Translations under genes and position numbers: made by a program
From: Tetramitus jugosus
Taxonomy: Eukaryota; Heterolobosea; Eutetramitea; Acrasida; Vahlkampfiidae
Length of the DNA: 64,000 nt
NCBI GenBank assembly: GCA_937625935.1
Contig: OW569372.1
Location: 248,001-312,000, forward strand
Reading direction: 5' to 3'
Shown here: piece by piece, positions 18,926 to 29,039 of the stretch
Layout: the number at the start of each line of letters is the position of its first letter
Position numbering within the stretch: position 1 is the first letter of the stretch
The notes under the pieces: generated by a model
The model's database searches: none
What the model saw: only the letters and a program-made list of their open reading frames with translations
Told to the model about the DNA's origin: nothing

Positions 18926-20611
18926 ATGATCAAAAAGCTTTCAGCGGACGAGGTAATCGACATTAGTGATGACGACAATGAACCACAACAAGACACCACA
19001 TCGAACCCACAACAATCAAGCAGCAACTTGACAACAACTACTACCACAACAGCTCCTCCTCAAAAAGTAGTTTTAAAACAACAACAGTCAAAGCAACAAA
19101 AAGAAAAAGTCGTTGAAGAAGTCGTCGAAGAAGAACCTCACGTTCACATTCAATTTCACAACGTTTCGTACAAGGACAGTCGAATCATTGCACTGAAGCT
19201 ACAAGATATCCTACATGATCTCAAACAATCGAACAACATTGAACAAAAACAACAACAAGCAAATGATGAGAATGAAAATGGGACGATGATGAATCATCAA
19301 AAAGAAAATGAATCGACGCTTGACATCACCATTTATGCCAATTTTGTGTTGGACAAAACTCCGAACCCATCCATTCCTGATCATTCTTCCCTGTTGAATG
19401 CACCACCATTGCCACCGCCGTCATCATCGAGGCATGGAGGAGCAGAAGCTACAGAAAATCGAAGAAAGAGGAATATTGGTCCACAAGTCTTTGACATGTA
19501 TAATAGTGGATTGGTATATGAACGATCAGTGGATCGATATGTTCCATTTGGAGTCGATCGGGATTCTGCTGCTTCTGGTCGACGTGATCGCAGAACCATG
19601 GGAAATTCTTCTGAGATTGATACGACGACAGTTTCTGTTCTCAAGTGCTTCAACTGTGGTAGACCTGATCACGAATTGAAAGATTGTCCGTTTCCGTTCG
19701 ACCACAGGTCATTTCGCAAGAACAAGGACCTCTTTTTAAAGTATCAAGCTTCGAGAAGCCGGTATGTACCAACTGGTGGAGACGATGTACGTTATTTCCA
19801 GGAAGAAAACAATGAAGACAATAATCAGGAGACAAAACAGAAACAAAGAAGTGATGCGCAGCAATACATTCAAAATTACATCAATCAAGCGACAAAAGAG
19901 AGCGCAGAAGAGAATAAGAGCTCATCTGTGAAGACAGAAGAGATAAGCAATTCAATTTATGAAGATAGGCCGCATCTAGCAGATATGGGCAGTGTGACCG
20001 ATGAGTTTTTGTTTGGAGGTTCCTTGCCAGATGATCCCGAAAGAGTTGACTGGAAAAACAAGTTTGGTTCTGCGATGGGAAGGTTACGGGAACACAAGGA
20101 AAAACATGCAAAGGATCGTGGGCATCTGGAGCAACAGAATCAATTTATTCAGATTGAAAAGAGAGACAACAGCAGCAAGGAGGAGAAAGCCCTTCATGAT
20201 ACACACAAGCAACAGGATGATTCTAGGCATGAGCACGATCGTCAGCGAGATAGAAGATCAGATAGAGCTCGAGAAAGAGACAGAGAAGAACACCATGAGG
20301 ATCGATATGATGACCACAGGAGCGAACGGTCCTACGACAGACACGTATCCAGCAGTCGAAGTAGCAGTCGTAGGTCTGAATATCATGGACGTCGACGGAG
20401 AGAGAGAAGTGAATCACCAGAGGAGAGATCTTATTCTTCTCGCTCTTATCATGGCAGTAGCGGCCGCACCTCAGAACGACGCCATTATAGTGATGAAGAG
20501 AGTGACCCGTTCGATGAGTTGATAAGGAATCGCAGGAAAAGATGGCCTGCTGAAGATCGAGAATCTGACACAGAGAGTAGTTCCAGACACAGGAAGAGAA
20601 GTCGACGATAA
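18926..20611 (+). CDS. CCHC zinc-knuckle protein with RS-like tail
   Basis: 561 residues. The start has an acidic SUMO-interaction-like stretch (EVIDISDDDNE), then Gln/Thr-rich sequence and Val/Glu runs. At ~241 a perfect CX2CX4HX4C zinc knuckle reads CFNCGRPDHELKDC and is followed by PFPFDHRSFRKNK. This context (CFNCG...H...DCP) resembles ZCCHC8 and related nuclear RNA-surveillance proteins, but the PSP domain expected there is not evident. The last ~150 residues are rich in Arg, Asp, Ser, Glu and His (RRSDRARERDRE, SSRSSSRR), typical of splicing and mRNA-processing proteins. Likely a nuclear RNA-binding protein; the exact ortholog is unresolved. Confidence 0.82.
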   Translation: MIKKLSADEVIDISDDDNEPQQDTTSNPQQSSSNLTTTTTTTAPPQKVVLKQQQSKQQKEKVVEEVVEEEPHVHIQFHNVSYKDSRIIALKLQDILHDLKQSNNIEQKQQQANDENENGTMMNHQKENESTLDITIYANFVLDKTPNPSIPDHSSLLNAPPLPPPSSSRHGGAEATENRRKRNIGPQVFDMYNSGLVYERSVDRYVPFGVDRDSAASGRRDRRTMGNSSEIDTTTVSVLKCFNCGRPDHELKDCPFPFDHRSFRKNKDLFLKYQASRSRYVPTGGDDVRYFQEENNEDNNQETKQKQRSDAQQYIQNYINQATKESAEENKSSSVKTEEISNSIYEDRPHLADMGSVTDEFLFGGSLPDDPERVDWKNKFGSAMGRLREHKEKHAKDRGHLEQQNQFIQIEKRDNSSKEEKALHDTHKQQDDSRHEHDRQRDRRSDRARERDREEHHEDRYDDHRSERSYDRHVSSSRSSSRRSEYHGRRRRERSESPEERSYSSRSYHGSSGRTSERRHYSDEESDPFDELIRNRRKRWPAEDRESDTESSSRHRKRSRR

Positions 20612-20719
20612 TTCTGTCCCACAATGTTATCAACCGGTTGTTGTAAAAATCACGACAAATGATTGCAATACAGGCACATCAAAAAACCAAGGATCGATCA
20701 AAAAACAACCCACGACAGA

Positions 20720-21475
20720 ATGTTCTTCTTCCTGTTATTATTGATTCCATTGGTATGCCTGGCATTGGCTATCGTGTATGCACTCTGTTGGCAGTCCCAG
20801 GGAATTGAGACGTGTGACTTGAGTCAACTGGAGCAGGTTTTCCTTGAGCGGTTGCAGAAACTAGATGAAGCTGATCATCATAAGGACAACCAAAGGTTCT
20901 GCATCTACGTCATGGGAATGTCATCTTCAGGCAAAAGTACCCTGTGCAAGCAATTGAGCCAAATGCTTCATGTCCCTCACTTGGAATTGGACTCCCTGAA
21001 ACACTATCCTTCCTGGGAACAAACTTCCAATGAGGAAATGTGTCAGATTGTGGCAAAACGATTGAGTTCTGACGAGTATCGTCACGGATTCATCGTTGAT
21101 GGAAACTATAAGGCTCTTACAGAACAAATCCTTGCGCAGAAACCAATTATCATCTGGTTGGACTACTCTCGCTTTGTCATTTTTCCTCGACTCTTTTGGA
21201 GAACTTTCTTGCGTTGCCTGTTCAAAACTCAGTTGTGGAACTCTCCGGAATGCATCGAAACTTGGACATCTCAGTTCTTCACTTCACAGTCCTTGTTCGT
21301 TTTCGTGTTTCAAACGTACCATCCACTTCGAGCCAGAATATTGGAACTCAAGAATAATTATCTCGGGACCATACAGTCCAAAGGGCATTTCATTCACATT
21401 CAATCTCCTGTCGATGCCAGCTCCGTAGTCCATCGCCTCAACCGTCTTCAGTCCAACGAAAAGAAGTCCCTCTAA
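20720..21475 (+). CDS. Membrane-anchored P-loop kinase-like protein
   Basis: 251 residues from ATG 20720; the longer frame begins at TTG. Residues 1-24 are a hydrophobic signal-anchor (FFFLLLLIPLVCLALAIVYAL). After a short linker comes a nucleotide-binding core: strand CIYVMG with Walker A GMSSSGKST (66-74), LELDSLKHYPSW, HGFIVDGNYKALTEQIL, and IIIWLDYSRFVIFPRLFWRTFLR. That order (GxxGSGKST, hhxLDxhhhxPxW, hhDGNY, hhLDhPxxxxhxRhhxR) is the one seen in bacterial 'topology modulation'/adenylate-kinase-like proteins (AAA_18-type). Its substrate is unknown. The bacterial-type architecture with a eukaryotic TM anchor suggests old horizontal transfer, which is an inference. Confidence 0.8.
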   Translation: MFFFLLLLIPLVCLALAIVYALCWQSQGIETCDLSQLEQVFLERLQKLDEADHHKDNQRFCIYVMGMSSSGKSTLCKQLSQMLHVPHLELDSLKHYPSWEQTSNEEMCQIVAKRLSSDEYRHGFIVDGNYKALTEQILAQKPIIIWLDYSRFVIFPRLFWRTFLRCLFKTQLWNSPECIETWTSQFFTSQSLFVFVFQTYHPLRARILELKNNYLGTIQSKGHFIHIQSPVDASSVVHRLNRLQSNEKKSL

Positions 21476-21601
21476 ATTCGTGAAGTAAAATCGTAACTTT
21501 TGTGCGAATGTTTTTTATCCGCCAAAAAAGCAAAGAAAGTCTGGAAAACCTTGGTTTTGGGGTAACTTTTTGCAGCAAAGAAACAGAACTCACAACGTAT
21601 A

Positions 21602-24600
21602 ATGTTGAGCAAGGCGGCTGCCCTGGGCAAGAACAGCAAGGAAGACAGGCCTTCCTCCCAACAAGTCGAAGCAGATGACAACGATGGTGATGCACCAATG
21701 ACAAGTGATGAAACAACACAGAAGCAGAGTATGGAAGCATCTGCGGCCACCATGAGTGATGAACCACTGCAATCAGAAGAATCAGCATCTGCAGACGATG
21801 TTGATATGCGATTCAATGGTTGGCAAAGGGATCCAGAACGAGAAAGAGACAAGATTCTGGGATTTTTTGTCATTGCTCAGCAACCCATCCCGAGAGACAT
21901 TTTTCACTCAATCATGTCGTTCATTCCGGCATTTCCCTACTATTTCATGCTGAGATCTGTTTGTTCCCAGTGGCTCTATGAATTTCAAGAACAAATCTAT
22001 GCAAATGTAACGTTTTTGAGTCTGGTGGATGACGGTAGACCAAAGTTTTATTTCAGGGAAGACAATCAATTGGTACAGTTCAAGCCATTGGGTTCCACTG
22101 GAAAGAATGTAGATTTGAAGGCGCCGCATCGAAGTCGACACTACAACAGGACACCAATTTTTCAATTCTTGGGTAATGTGTTTCCCAATGTGAAGCACCT
22201 AAAGTTGGGATTGGGTTCATTTGTCGATCGTGTCTCTTTTAGTCGTGGGGTTCATTCTCTGTTGCCAAGGTTTAAACAGCTAGAAACATTGGATATATTG
22301 GGTACTAGCCAAGATACTTTCAATCGAGGCTATTGGGGATATGATAGGTCAATTAACAGTATGGAATTGGATGTCCTTGCACGTGCGTTACCAATCTCGA
22401 CCAAGAATCTTAATTTTATTGGTGTAACATTGAACCATGTTCGTCCATTTGATTCACTCCGAATTTTTTCGAAGAAAGGACGGTATGAAACGGGTCCTTC
22501 TCTCTTTAGCTATTCGTCACATTACGTCCACATTCCAATCGAGGTGGATATTCAACGCTTAACTATGCCGTATCTACATTTGAGTAGCAACTACTCCTAC
22601 TTCATGCATGCACCTACCTTTGATGAGAAACGTATTTCGGAAGTGTACTCCGAGTTTGAATTGTCGATAGTGCAATCAGAGAGTAATCTACCATCCCTTC
22701 AACAGTCACTAGTTGTATCATATGTTGATTACTTGAACTACATGTCGCAGAAGGAGGGAATTTTCTTGGCGAATATTGCGAATGTTGTGAAAGCAGATAC
22801 CGAGGACACAATGGAAGCTACTATTGATGCAGTAGTTCGAGAATACCCTTATTTTCAACCACTTCTCTCTCTCCCAGAGCTCCCAGAGCCCAAGAAGGTG
22901 TTTCAACTTGCGTCACAGACTAAATTGGACGCAAGTTTTATCCTTGCTAATGTGGGCACAGCACTCAAAGCCTTCGAGTTGTTAACAGACCCAAAGAGAA
23001 TGAAATACCCTGAATTAGTAATGGACGTTAATAGTACGTTCCAATGGTATCTAATTCCCACACCGAGTACTCTCCTGAGTGCTCTGATTCCGAATTGTTC
23101 AAGCGACGAATATTTGACTTTAATTATGACTCTGATCAAGGATTACAAAGCATCGATGACTGTTAATGGCGTTCGAAATTACGTGGTGGAGGCAGGTATA
23201 GCTTTGAATCATCATGCTATGAGATCAAAGTTAATCACCTACTTGTTGTCTGTGGAGCCAGAGTTAATTGTTCTTGGAAATTCAGAGGGAATAATCGATG
23301 GGGAACAAAAGAATCTCCCACTCATTCAACTCTTCCTTGAACGATGTAACACTATTGAGCCTTTGCAGGAGATCAAATCTTTGGTCGAGGCGGGTGCCTC
23401 GTTGACACAGGTCGACAAATTTGGCAACAATGTTATTCACTCTGCTTGTACAACTTTGTATGTCCCTTTAGTCAAATACTTGCTTTCAAAGTGCCCTGAG
23501 AACTTAATGTTTGAAAGAAATAACAATGGCCAGACTCCTATTGAGGTCATTTTCTCATCTGCAAAGTCTAGTCGTGATCTATTGCTTAACCATCAAGTTA
23601 AGTTCCTCGAGGAAATTGTTTTGCTGCCTTGCTTCCAGAATCGAAAGCTGCAAAGCTATGAAACATCATCCGGCAATTTACTTCATTCCGCTCTGGCAAA
23701 TCCTAAAATCGACACAATCAAATGGTTGCTAGAGAATGGTTTTGATGCTAATGCCTTGAATGATAAGGGAGAAAATGCATTGTTCTACTCGACCATGATC
23801 TCAATCGATAAGAATTATACATATCGCACAAAATATCAACGGTACGACCAGATTGTCAGTCAATATGAATATGTGGATATATTTGCGCAAGAGTTAGTCA
23901 GAGCAGGAGCAAAAATTGACCTCCAAAACAACAAGGGAGAAACGGTCGTGACATCAGCCCTCCGTCACAACAATTACAAGCTGATTAATTGCATTATCGA
24001 AAATCCAGACATCTCCTCGAAACCTCTGTCAGCGCTCTTAGGTCCAAGAATGCAAAACGGGCTGAATGCTTTGCACTATGTGTTCAAAACCATGGTGGAT
24101 ATTGCAGATCCAATGAGGGGAATGAACAAAAAACAAAAAGCATTCACGCTCGGCAATTATCCTATTGCAAGACATTGCGCACTTCTTTGTCTCGAGCATT
24201 ACCCTGAGATGCTGTATGAACGCTCTGAACCCTCAGAGGAGGAGAGTCTAAAGCCTATTTCTGGCCTTAGTCCTCTTCAAATTTTGCTCGAGGCCACCAA
24301 AGGTTTACCATTATTGAATGACTTATCAATCAAGCTGAGTGACATTGCCAATAAGCCAATTTATACAAGCAAAGACTCGGAAGTGACTGCTCCCATTCCT
24401 GTTATGTATCTTGCATTGGAGGTAGCAATAGACATCCCTATGTTTGACAAATTGATGACCTTTACTGATAACGTGTTGATCAGAGATGAAACACAAGAGA
24501 CGAAACCCAATCTATTACATATTGCAGCAGAAAGGGACGCCACACTATGTCAGTGCATAATTAAGCACTGGAAGAAACGATATAAGAACAAGGAGGAGTT

Positions 24601-25639
24601 GTCAAAGTTGATTAGTCAGCCACTGGAAAATGATAGTGTTGATGGAAGAAAACCAAGAAATGCTGCTATTATTGCCTGTAGTTTGAACAACGATGAAATA
24701 TTTTCAATCCTCTGGCCGTTCACTCAACCTTTTGCTGCCGAGTTTGATAATCCAATTCAAATTGCGTTAGACAACAATTTTCATCAATTAGCGATGTCTG
24801 CTGTCATTCATCACGCAATTGTTCCATCCAAGGTTCAATTACATCAAATTATTCGGCGGTGTTTGTCTCAACACAACTTAATCGCAATACGTGAAAGCAA
24901 GTTTGTAACGTTGATGATTCAATGTGAAGAGCAACAACCCAAGCCGTCGTGGCTTGAGTTGATGACCCAAATACCATCTGAGGCTGTTGATTCCGAAGAG
25001 TTGGATAAGGTGAAGTGCATGAGTACAATGCAATTAGTAGTGTTAGAGCTAGCTAGCTACATGTTCGGTTGGCTAGTTCGCCACTATACTGACGATTCGT
25101 TGTTGGATCGTGCTTTAAAAGCGATCGATCCTACAACAGGTGACACTCTCTTGCACCTATTAACAAGCTCCATACAAGGGCGATATGGTAATGAGTTATC
25201 CTCCATGCTATCTTCTATTGTAAGCCGATTTCGATTGGACGGTGCTCCGACTGACATAACACCAAAACTTACGCAACGTACCAAAGCTAAGCTTCCCTCA
25301 ATGGACCAGCTGAACACTGAAGATCTGACAGAATTTGTGAATATTCAGAATAAGACTGGCAGAACTTGTCTCCATAATGTTGCAGTGAACTCCACGCAAA
25401 ATATTCTGCAAGATCTGCTCGTATTTGGAGCCAACACTGAACTGAAGGATTCCGAGGGCAAAACACCCGTAGAACTCATGACGAGCGAATCATTGACAAA
25501 CATTGTGACAAAATTCTTGAACAAGAGAGATGGCAAGAAGCCTGAAAAGGGAAAGAAGGTTAAAGAGGAGAACTCTGACACAGATGAAGAATACTCTTCC
25601 AAACCGAAAAGAAAGAGAAGAAAGACAACCAAGAAATAA
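21602..25639 (+). CDS. Large F-box-like/ankyrin repeat protein
   Basis: 1345 residues, no intron. After an acidic disordered start (~1-80) comes an F-box-like segment, PIPRDIFHSIMSFIPAFPYY and MLRSVCSQWLYEF (~97-127). An LRR-like or helical region of several hundred residues follows (VKHLKLGLGSF, LETLDILG). From ~585 to ~1300 there are dispersed ankyrin repeats, for example NVIHSACTTLYVPLVKYLL, GNLLHSALANPKIDTIKWLL, GETVVTSALRHNNYKL and GRTCLHNVAVNSTQ. The tail is basic (KPKRKRRKTTKK) and looks like a nuclear localisation signal. It is probably a substrate adaptor or scaffold. The F-box call rests on pattern only. Confidence 0.8.
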   Translation: MLSKAAALGKNSKEDRPSSQQVEADDNDGDAPMTSDETTQKQSMEASAATMSDEPLQSEESASADDVDMRFNGWQRDPERERDKILGFFVIAQQPIPRDIFHSIMSFIPAFPYYFMLRSVCSQWLYEFQEQIYANVTFLSLVDDGRPKFYFREDNQLVQFKPLGSTGKNVDLKAPHRSRHYNRTPIFQFLGNVFPNVKHLKLGLGSFVDRVSFSRGVHSLLPRFKQLETLDILGTSQDTFNRGYWGYDRSINSMELDVLARALPISTKNLNFIGVTLNHVRPFDSLRIFSKKGRYETGPSLFSYSSHYVHIPIEVDIQRLTMPYLHLSSNYSYFMHAPTFDEKRISEVYSEFELSIVQSESNLPSLQQSLVVSYVDYLNYMSQKEGIFLANIANVVKADTEDTMEATIDAVVREYPYFQPLLSLPELPEPKKVFQLASQTKLDASFILANVGTALKAFELLTDPKRMKYPELVMDVNSTFQWYLIPTPSTLLSALIPNCSSDEYLTLIMTLIKDYKASMTVNGVRNYVVEAGIALNHHAMRSKLITYLLSVEPELIVLGNSEGIIDGEQKNLPLIQLFLERCNTIEPLQEIKSLVEAGASLTQVDKFGNNVIHSACTTLYVPLVKYLLSKCPENLMFERNNNGQTPIEVIFSSAKSSRDLLLNHQVKFLEEIVLLPCFQNRKLQSYETSSGNLLHSALANPKIDTIKWLLENGFDANALNDKGENALFYSTMISIDKNYTYRTKYQRYDQIVSQYEYVDIFAQELVRAGAKIDLQNNKGETVVTSALRHNNYKLINCIIENPDISSKPLSALLGPRMQNGLNALHYVFKTMVDIADPMRGMNKKQKAFTLGNYPIARHCALLCLEHYPEMLYERSEPSEEESLKPISGLSPLQILLEATKGLPLLNDLSIKLSDIANKPIYTSKDSEVTAPIPVMYLALEVAIDIPMFDKLMTFTDNVLIRDETQETKPNLLHIAAERDATLCQCIIKHWKKRYKNKEELSKLISQPLENDSVDGRKPRNAAIIACSLNNDEIFSILWPFTQPFAAEFDNPIQIALDNNFHQLAMSAVIHHAIVPSKVQLHQIIRRCLSQHNLIAIRESKFVTLMIQCEEQQPKPSWLELMTQIPSEAVDSEELDKVKCMSTMQLVVLELASYMFGWLVRHYTDDSLLDRALKAIDPTTGDTLLHLLTSSIQGRYGNELSSMLSSIVSRFRLDGAPTDITPKLTQRTKAKLPSMDQLNTEDLTEFVNIQNKTGRTCLHNVAVNSTQNILQDLLVFGANTELKDSEGKTPVELMTSESLTNIVTKFLNKRDGKKPEKGKKVKEENSDTDEEYSSKPKRKRRKTTKK

Positions 25640-25735
25640 ACTTGTTGGATATTGCTGTAAGTTTTCTCCGCTGTGTGAATTTTGGCGTTCTTGTCAAATT
25701 TATTACCGTTAGGTGAAGCAACAAAACAAGCGAAA

Positions 25736-26926
25736 ATGAAAAGAGCGAGAGTACTCGAGATTGCGTTGTCGGATAACTTTGAAAGTCCATCGAAGAAGAA
25801 TAAGAACTCTATCGAGGATCACAAATTTGCTCCCATTCAATACTGCCATTCAAACTCGATAAACGCATGCAGAATTGTCCCGCTTGCAGAACAGTTGACA
25901 AGGGGTCCGGTCAAGTTCAACAAGATGGTACTCTTGATGGCAAATGTCGTTAGTATCTTGCTTGCACAGTCAAGGAAATTTGAAAACTTTGGTTTGATCA
26001 AGAATCAAGGCGATGTCGCAGATGACAAGCGGTCTAGTTGTCATTGCTCAGAAGAGGAACTATTGCAGTTTGTTTACAAGGGCTTGAATCTTTTGGTTGG
26101 AAAAGAGGTCATGTGCTACTGGAAATTGGAACAAGCGCTATCTTTGTTTGAATGGTATAGCAGTCAGTATTCGAAACAGTACTTCTTGGAGTTGATTGAT
26201 GCTATCAGGCCAGTTCTCGAAATTCACTTGCATAGAGATGAAGAAGATAGAGCTACATTTTACTCTCACCTAGTTGATGGTGATTCAGAAGCGCAAAAGG
26301 AAACTTTAACACCTCGGAGTTTAGGAATTGGTTTCTTGAGCTTGTTTCAATCATCTGTGAAACGTAGATGTATCCTAAACTTGGATGAAGATGGAAAGTA
26401 CAATCAATTTTGGATGTTGATTACTCGCGGTGGGTCATCAGTAGAACTGTATGAGCTGTGTTCTGGAGTCTGTGGTTTGTGCTCTGACATGCCCCTGTTC
26501 GATTCAGAGCTGAACAGGGACGAATTGAAATATAAGAAGATGCTGAACAATGAAGTATTGCCTTGGAGAAGAGTAATGAACTGTACAAAGGAATCAGGTC
26601 TCATTTATGAGACTATTCATGCAAAGTACTTGCGATACTATGATTGGATGTTGAAGGATAGTCTTGTGAATCAACAACGGGTCATGAGTCCCCTATCTTC
26701 CGAAGAGACCATAGCAATAGTTGGTCCCATACTAGATGAATTGTGTGAACACTCTGATCAATTTGAGAACATTGAGAGCAATGTTCAATTCATGAGCGAC
26801 AAGATTCAATTCTTCGAACAAATGGTGAGTGAAAAGAATATTCATCTAACAGAAGAACAAACAGAAACATTGAAGAGAATCACTGATGCTTTGGCATCCT
26901 TCAAAACGAATTCCCATCAGCAATAA
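25736..26926 (+). CDS. Hypothetical protein
   Basis: 396 residues from ATG 25736 (MKRARVLEIAL); the upstream frame to 25682 begins at TTG. The start carries basic patches (KRAR, SKKNKNS). The rest is mostly ordered and mixed, with helices (KMVLLMANVVSILLAQSRKF, LEQALSLFEWYSSQ), a Cys-rich stretch (LCSGVCGLCSDMPLF) and a helical C-terminus ending in a coiled-coil-like HLTEEQTETLKRITDAL. I recognise no family. It follows the ankyrin gene on the same strand at 96 bp. Confidence 0.65.
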   Translation: MKRARVLEIALSDNFESPSKKNKNSIEDHKFAPIQYCHSNSINACRIVPLAEQLTRGPVKFNKMVLLMANVVSILLAQSRKFENFGLIKNQGDVADDKRSSCHCSEEELLQFVYKGLNLLVGKEVMCYWKLEQALSLFEWYSSQYSKQYFLELIDAIRPVLEIHLHRDEEDRATFYSHLVDGDSEAQKETLTPRSLGIGFLSLFQSSVKRRCILNLDEDGKYNQFWMLITRGGSSVELYELCSGVCGLCSDMPLFDSELNRDELKYKKMLNNEVLPWRRVMNCTKESGLIYETIHAKYLRYYDWMLKDSLVNQQRVMSPLSSEETIAIVGPILDELCEHSDQFENIESNVQFMSDKIQFFEQMVSEKNIHLTEEQTETLKRITDALASFKTNSHQQ

Positions 26927-27036
26927 ATTATCTTATAAATCGGGGAAATAGAGAGCGTAAGAATGAAGGAGGGGCCTTCATATTTCATTATTCAGGCCAC
27001 GTGGTCTCTCGACTGACACTATACAAGGCACAAACA

Positions 27037-27615
27037 ATGGAAAACATTGATATAGTGATCGGTTTGAAAGCTTCTACCACCCAGCTATCATTGTACAGCA
27101 CAGGAGGAGTGAGTGGTCCTCTGAAGGTCACTGTCACACCGAAGAGAAGTCTTCTCGGATACATCTGGCTGGAGAAATTGGAGGGACCAGTCGACCAACA
27201 GCAGTGGAATCACTGTCAACAAGGTTTATTATTGAACTGGGAGTCAAGCACTTCTCAGCAAGGTGCCCCATTCATCCATTTCGGTTGTGCTGATGCAATC
27301 CAGTTCCGCTTAAGTATGGGAGATGGCTCTGTATTACCATTGTACAGATTAGTAGTTGAATCCACGAATCAATCGGGACTTATACGTACTCGTCACAAGT
27401 ACTTGGGTTATAGGGGAAGAGATGCAGTGTCTACCAAGCACGAGAAGTATATGAAAATGATATTCCAAGACGACCAGCATGTGGATGCCTCCGAAGCAGA
27501 GATCGAAAGCCAGTTGTCAAGCTATCCAACAAATCCAGAAACCCAACTTGCTTTACAAGCGTGGTTGAACGCCCAACAGCTGCTCCCACGCCAATGTCAA
27601 TACAATTACCTCTAA
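27037..27615 (+). CDS. Hypothetical protein
   Basis: 192 residues from ATG 27037 (MENIDIVIGLKAS). The N-terminal half is beta-rich (TTQLSLYSTGG, LKVTVTPKRSLLGYIWLEKLEG), then WNHCQQGLLLNWES and LPLYRLVVES, and a Gln-rich helical end (QLALQAWLNAQQLL). The alternation of short strands suggests a small beta-sandwich or a lectin-like fold, but there is no diagnostic motif. Same strand as both neighbours, with gaps of 110 and 65 bp. Confidence 0.55.
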   Translation: MENIDIVIGLKASTTQLSLYSTGGVSGPLKVTVTPKRSLLGYIWLEKLEGPVDQQQWNHCQQGLLLNWESSTSQQGAPFIHFGCADAIQFRLSMGDGSVLPLYRLVVESTNQSGLIRTRHKYLGYRGRDAVSTKHEKYMKMIFQDDQHVDASEAEIESQLSSYPTNPETQLALQAWLNAQQLLPRQCQYNYL

Positions 27616-27680
27616 ATTTAGGTTATAAAGCTTGTGGTTGAGCTGACAACAACAAAAAAACTCCATGTCAAAAAAAACAC

Positions 27681-29039
27681 ATGACAAGCGCATCCTTTTA
27701 TTCACCGTATTACACCAGTGTTGTTCATAATAACAAGGGTATCAGATCTTCGTTCCCTTTGGTGAAACGCATCTTGTATATGGCCAAGATCTCAAGCCTA
27801 TCTCTGATATCCATCTATGCCATCTATCGTTTCATTCACCTGGTTGTGAACATGTTTAGACGACGAATCATCTTTCGTCTGGCTCGTGAGAAGCAAAAAC
27901 TGAAGCGGATGCCTCTCGCGACAACAGCAACACAAGAGACAAGTAAGAAGAGTAATGATGAAGATGATGCGTCAGTTGTGAGCAGCACAAAGGGAATTTT
28001 ATTAAAGGATGGTCGTTGGTTGGCCTATTCAGAGTATGGAGCTCTGAGATCGAACCGCATTGTTCTCGTGTTTCATTCGTTGGGATCGTGTCGGTTGGAG
28101 AAGCATCCGACAATACACGAGTCTGTTGCAGTGCAATCTAACATTCGATTTGTGCATGTGGATCGACCGGGTTATGGTCAATCAGATGCATGCACGGACG
28201 ATCGAAGTTTGTTGTCATTTGCAAGTGATGTGCACGAGTTGTTAAACGTGTTGTTTGAAGGATTTTCGACAATGAGAAGTACGGTTTGGAATCATCAGCA
28301 GCAGATGGATGATCGAATGATGGCCATGGCGATGAATATGGACGAAGAATATGATGTGAGGTGTGAGTTTGCGTGCTTGGGTATGGATGTTGGTGCTGCA
28401 TTCGCTATGGCTACAGCATATTACAATCAAACGCTGTTGAGTCAGAAGAGTGAAGATGCTTCCTTTGTTCGACGCAAGATTCCACGCTGTGTTGCCTGTA
28501 CGTGTATATCAGCTCAATTACCCTATCGCTTACTGGACATTCATCACTTTTCCCCCCATTTGAGGGACTTGTCACTGCTGACACGAAGATTGCTAGTTCC
28601 TATGTTGAAAGTTTTCATGTACTTTGACCTGGTGCAGCCAGTGTTTAAGGAACCAGAGGCCTACACGAAGAAAATACGGAAGGATGAGAATCAAATGTAC
28701 AAGGAAGAGAGACCAGAGGATCTCGAGCGGTATCTGTCCAGTTGTGTGCAAGCATTGCGAGAAGGAATGAACCTGTTTGGCATACGAGAACCCACACGAG
28801 AGATCAAAATGATGTTCGAAGAATGGGGATTCAACATTTCTGATCTGAAACAGATACCAGTGACGTTTTATCACGGTGAACTAAGCCAACGTATCCCAAT
28901 CTCTCTTGTGCAACAAATTGCAAGTACATTGCCACATCCTTCCAAGCTGTGCTCCATTCCCAATGCAGGTGATCTATTCTGGATGGACGAACAAATCTTT
29001 AGCTCCATTATCGATAAACTAGTCACGTGCTTCTCCTGA
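27681..29039 (+). CDS. Alpha/beta hydrolase-fold protein with altered catalytic residues
   Basis: 452 residues with an N-terminal membrane segment (LSLISIYAIYRFIHLVVNMF, ~38-58) and a basic linker. The hydrolase core is clear: VLVFHSLGSCRLEKHP (oxyanion region), IRFVHVDRPGYGQSD (the usual strand-4/HGxxxGxS partner), then the nucleophile elbow. The elbow reads G-M-D-V-G (234-238), so the usual Ser is Asp236. In the C-terminal part, VTFYHGELSQRIP holds the acid position, and PNAGDLF (Asp431) stands where relatives have the catalytic His (xGHL/F). With both nucleophile and His changed it may be a pseudoenzyme. An Asp nucleophile is known in epoxide hydrolases and dehalogenases, but these keep the His. 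Confidence 0.83.
   Translation: MTSASFYSPYYTSVVHNNKGIRSSFPLVKRILYMAKISSLSLISIYAIYRFIHLVVNMFRRRIIFRLAREKQKLKRMPLATTATQETSKKSNDEDDASVVSSTKGILLKDGRWLAYSEYGALRSNRIVLVFHSLGSCRLEKHPTIHESVAVQSNIRFVHVDRPGYGQSDACTDDRSLLSFASDVHELLNVLFEGFSTMRSTVWNHQQQMDDRMMAMAMNMDEEYDVRCEFACLGMDVGAAFAMATAYYNQTLLSQKSEDASFVRRKIPRCVACTCISAQLPYRLLDIHHFSPHLRDLSLLTRRLLVPMLKVFMYFDLVQPVFKEPEAYTKKIRKDENQMYKEERPEDLERYLSSCVQALREGMNLFGIREPTREIKMMFEEWGFNISDLKQIPVTFYHGELSQRIPISLVQQIASTLPHPSKLCSIPNAGDLFWMDEQIFSSIIDKLVTCFS

Noticed and set aside
20663-20719. 19-residue extension of the P-loop kinase
   Set aside because: It begins at TTG, and the signal-anchor directly after ATG 20720 makes that start more natural.
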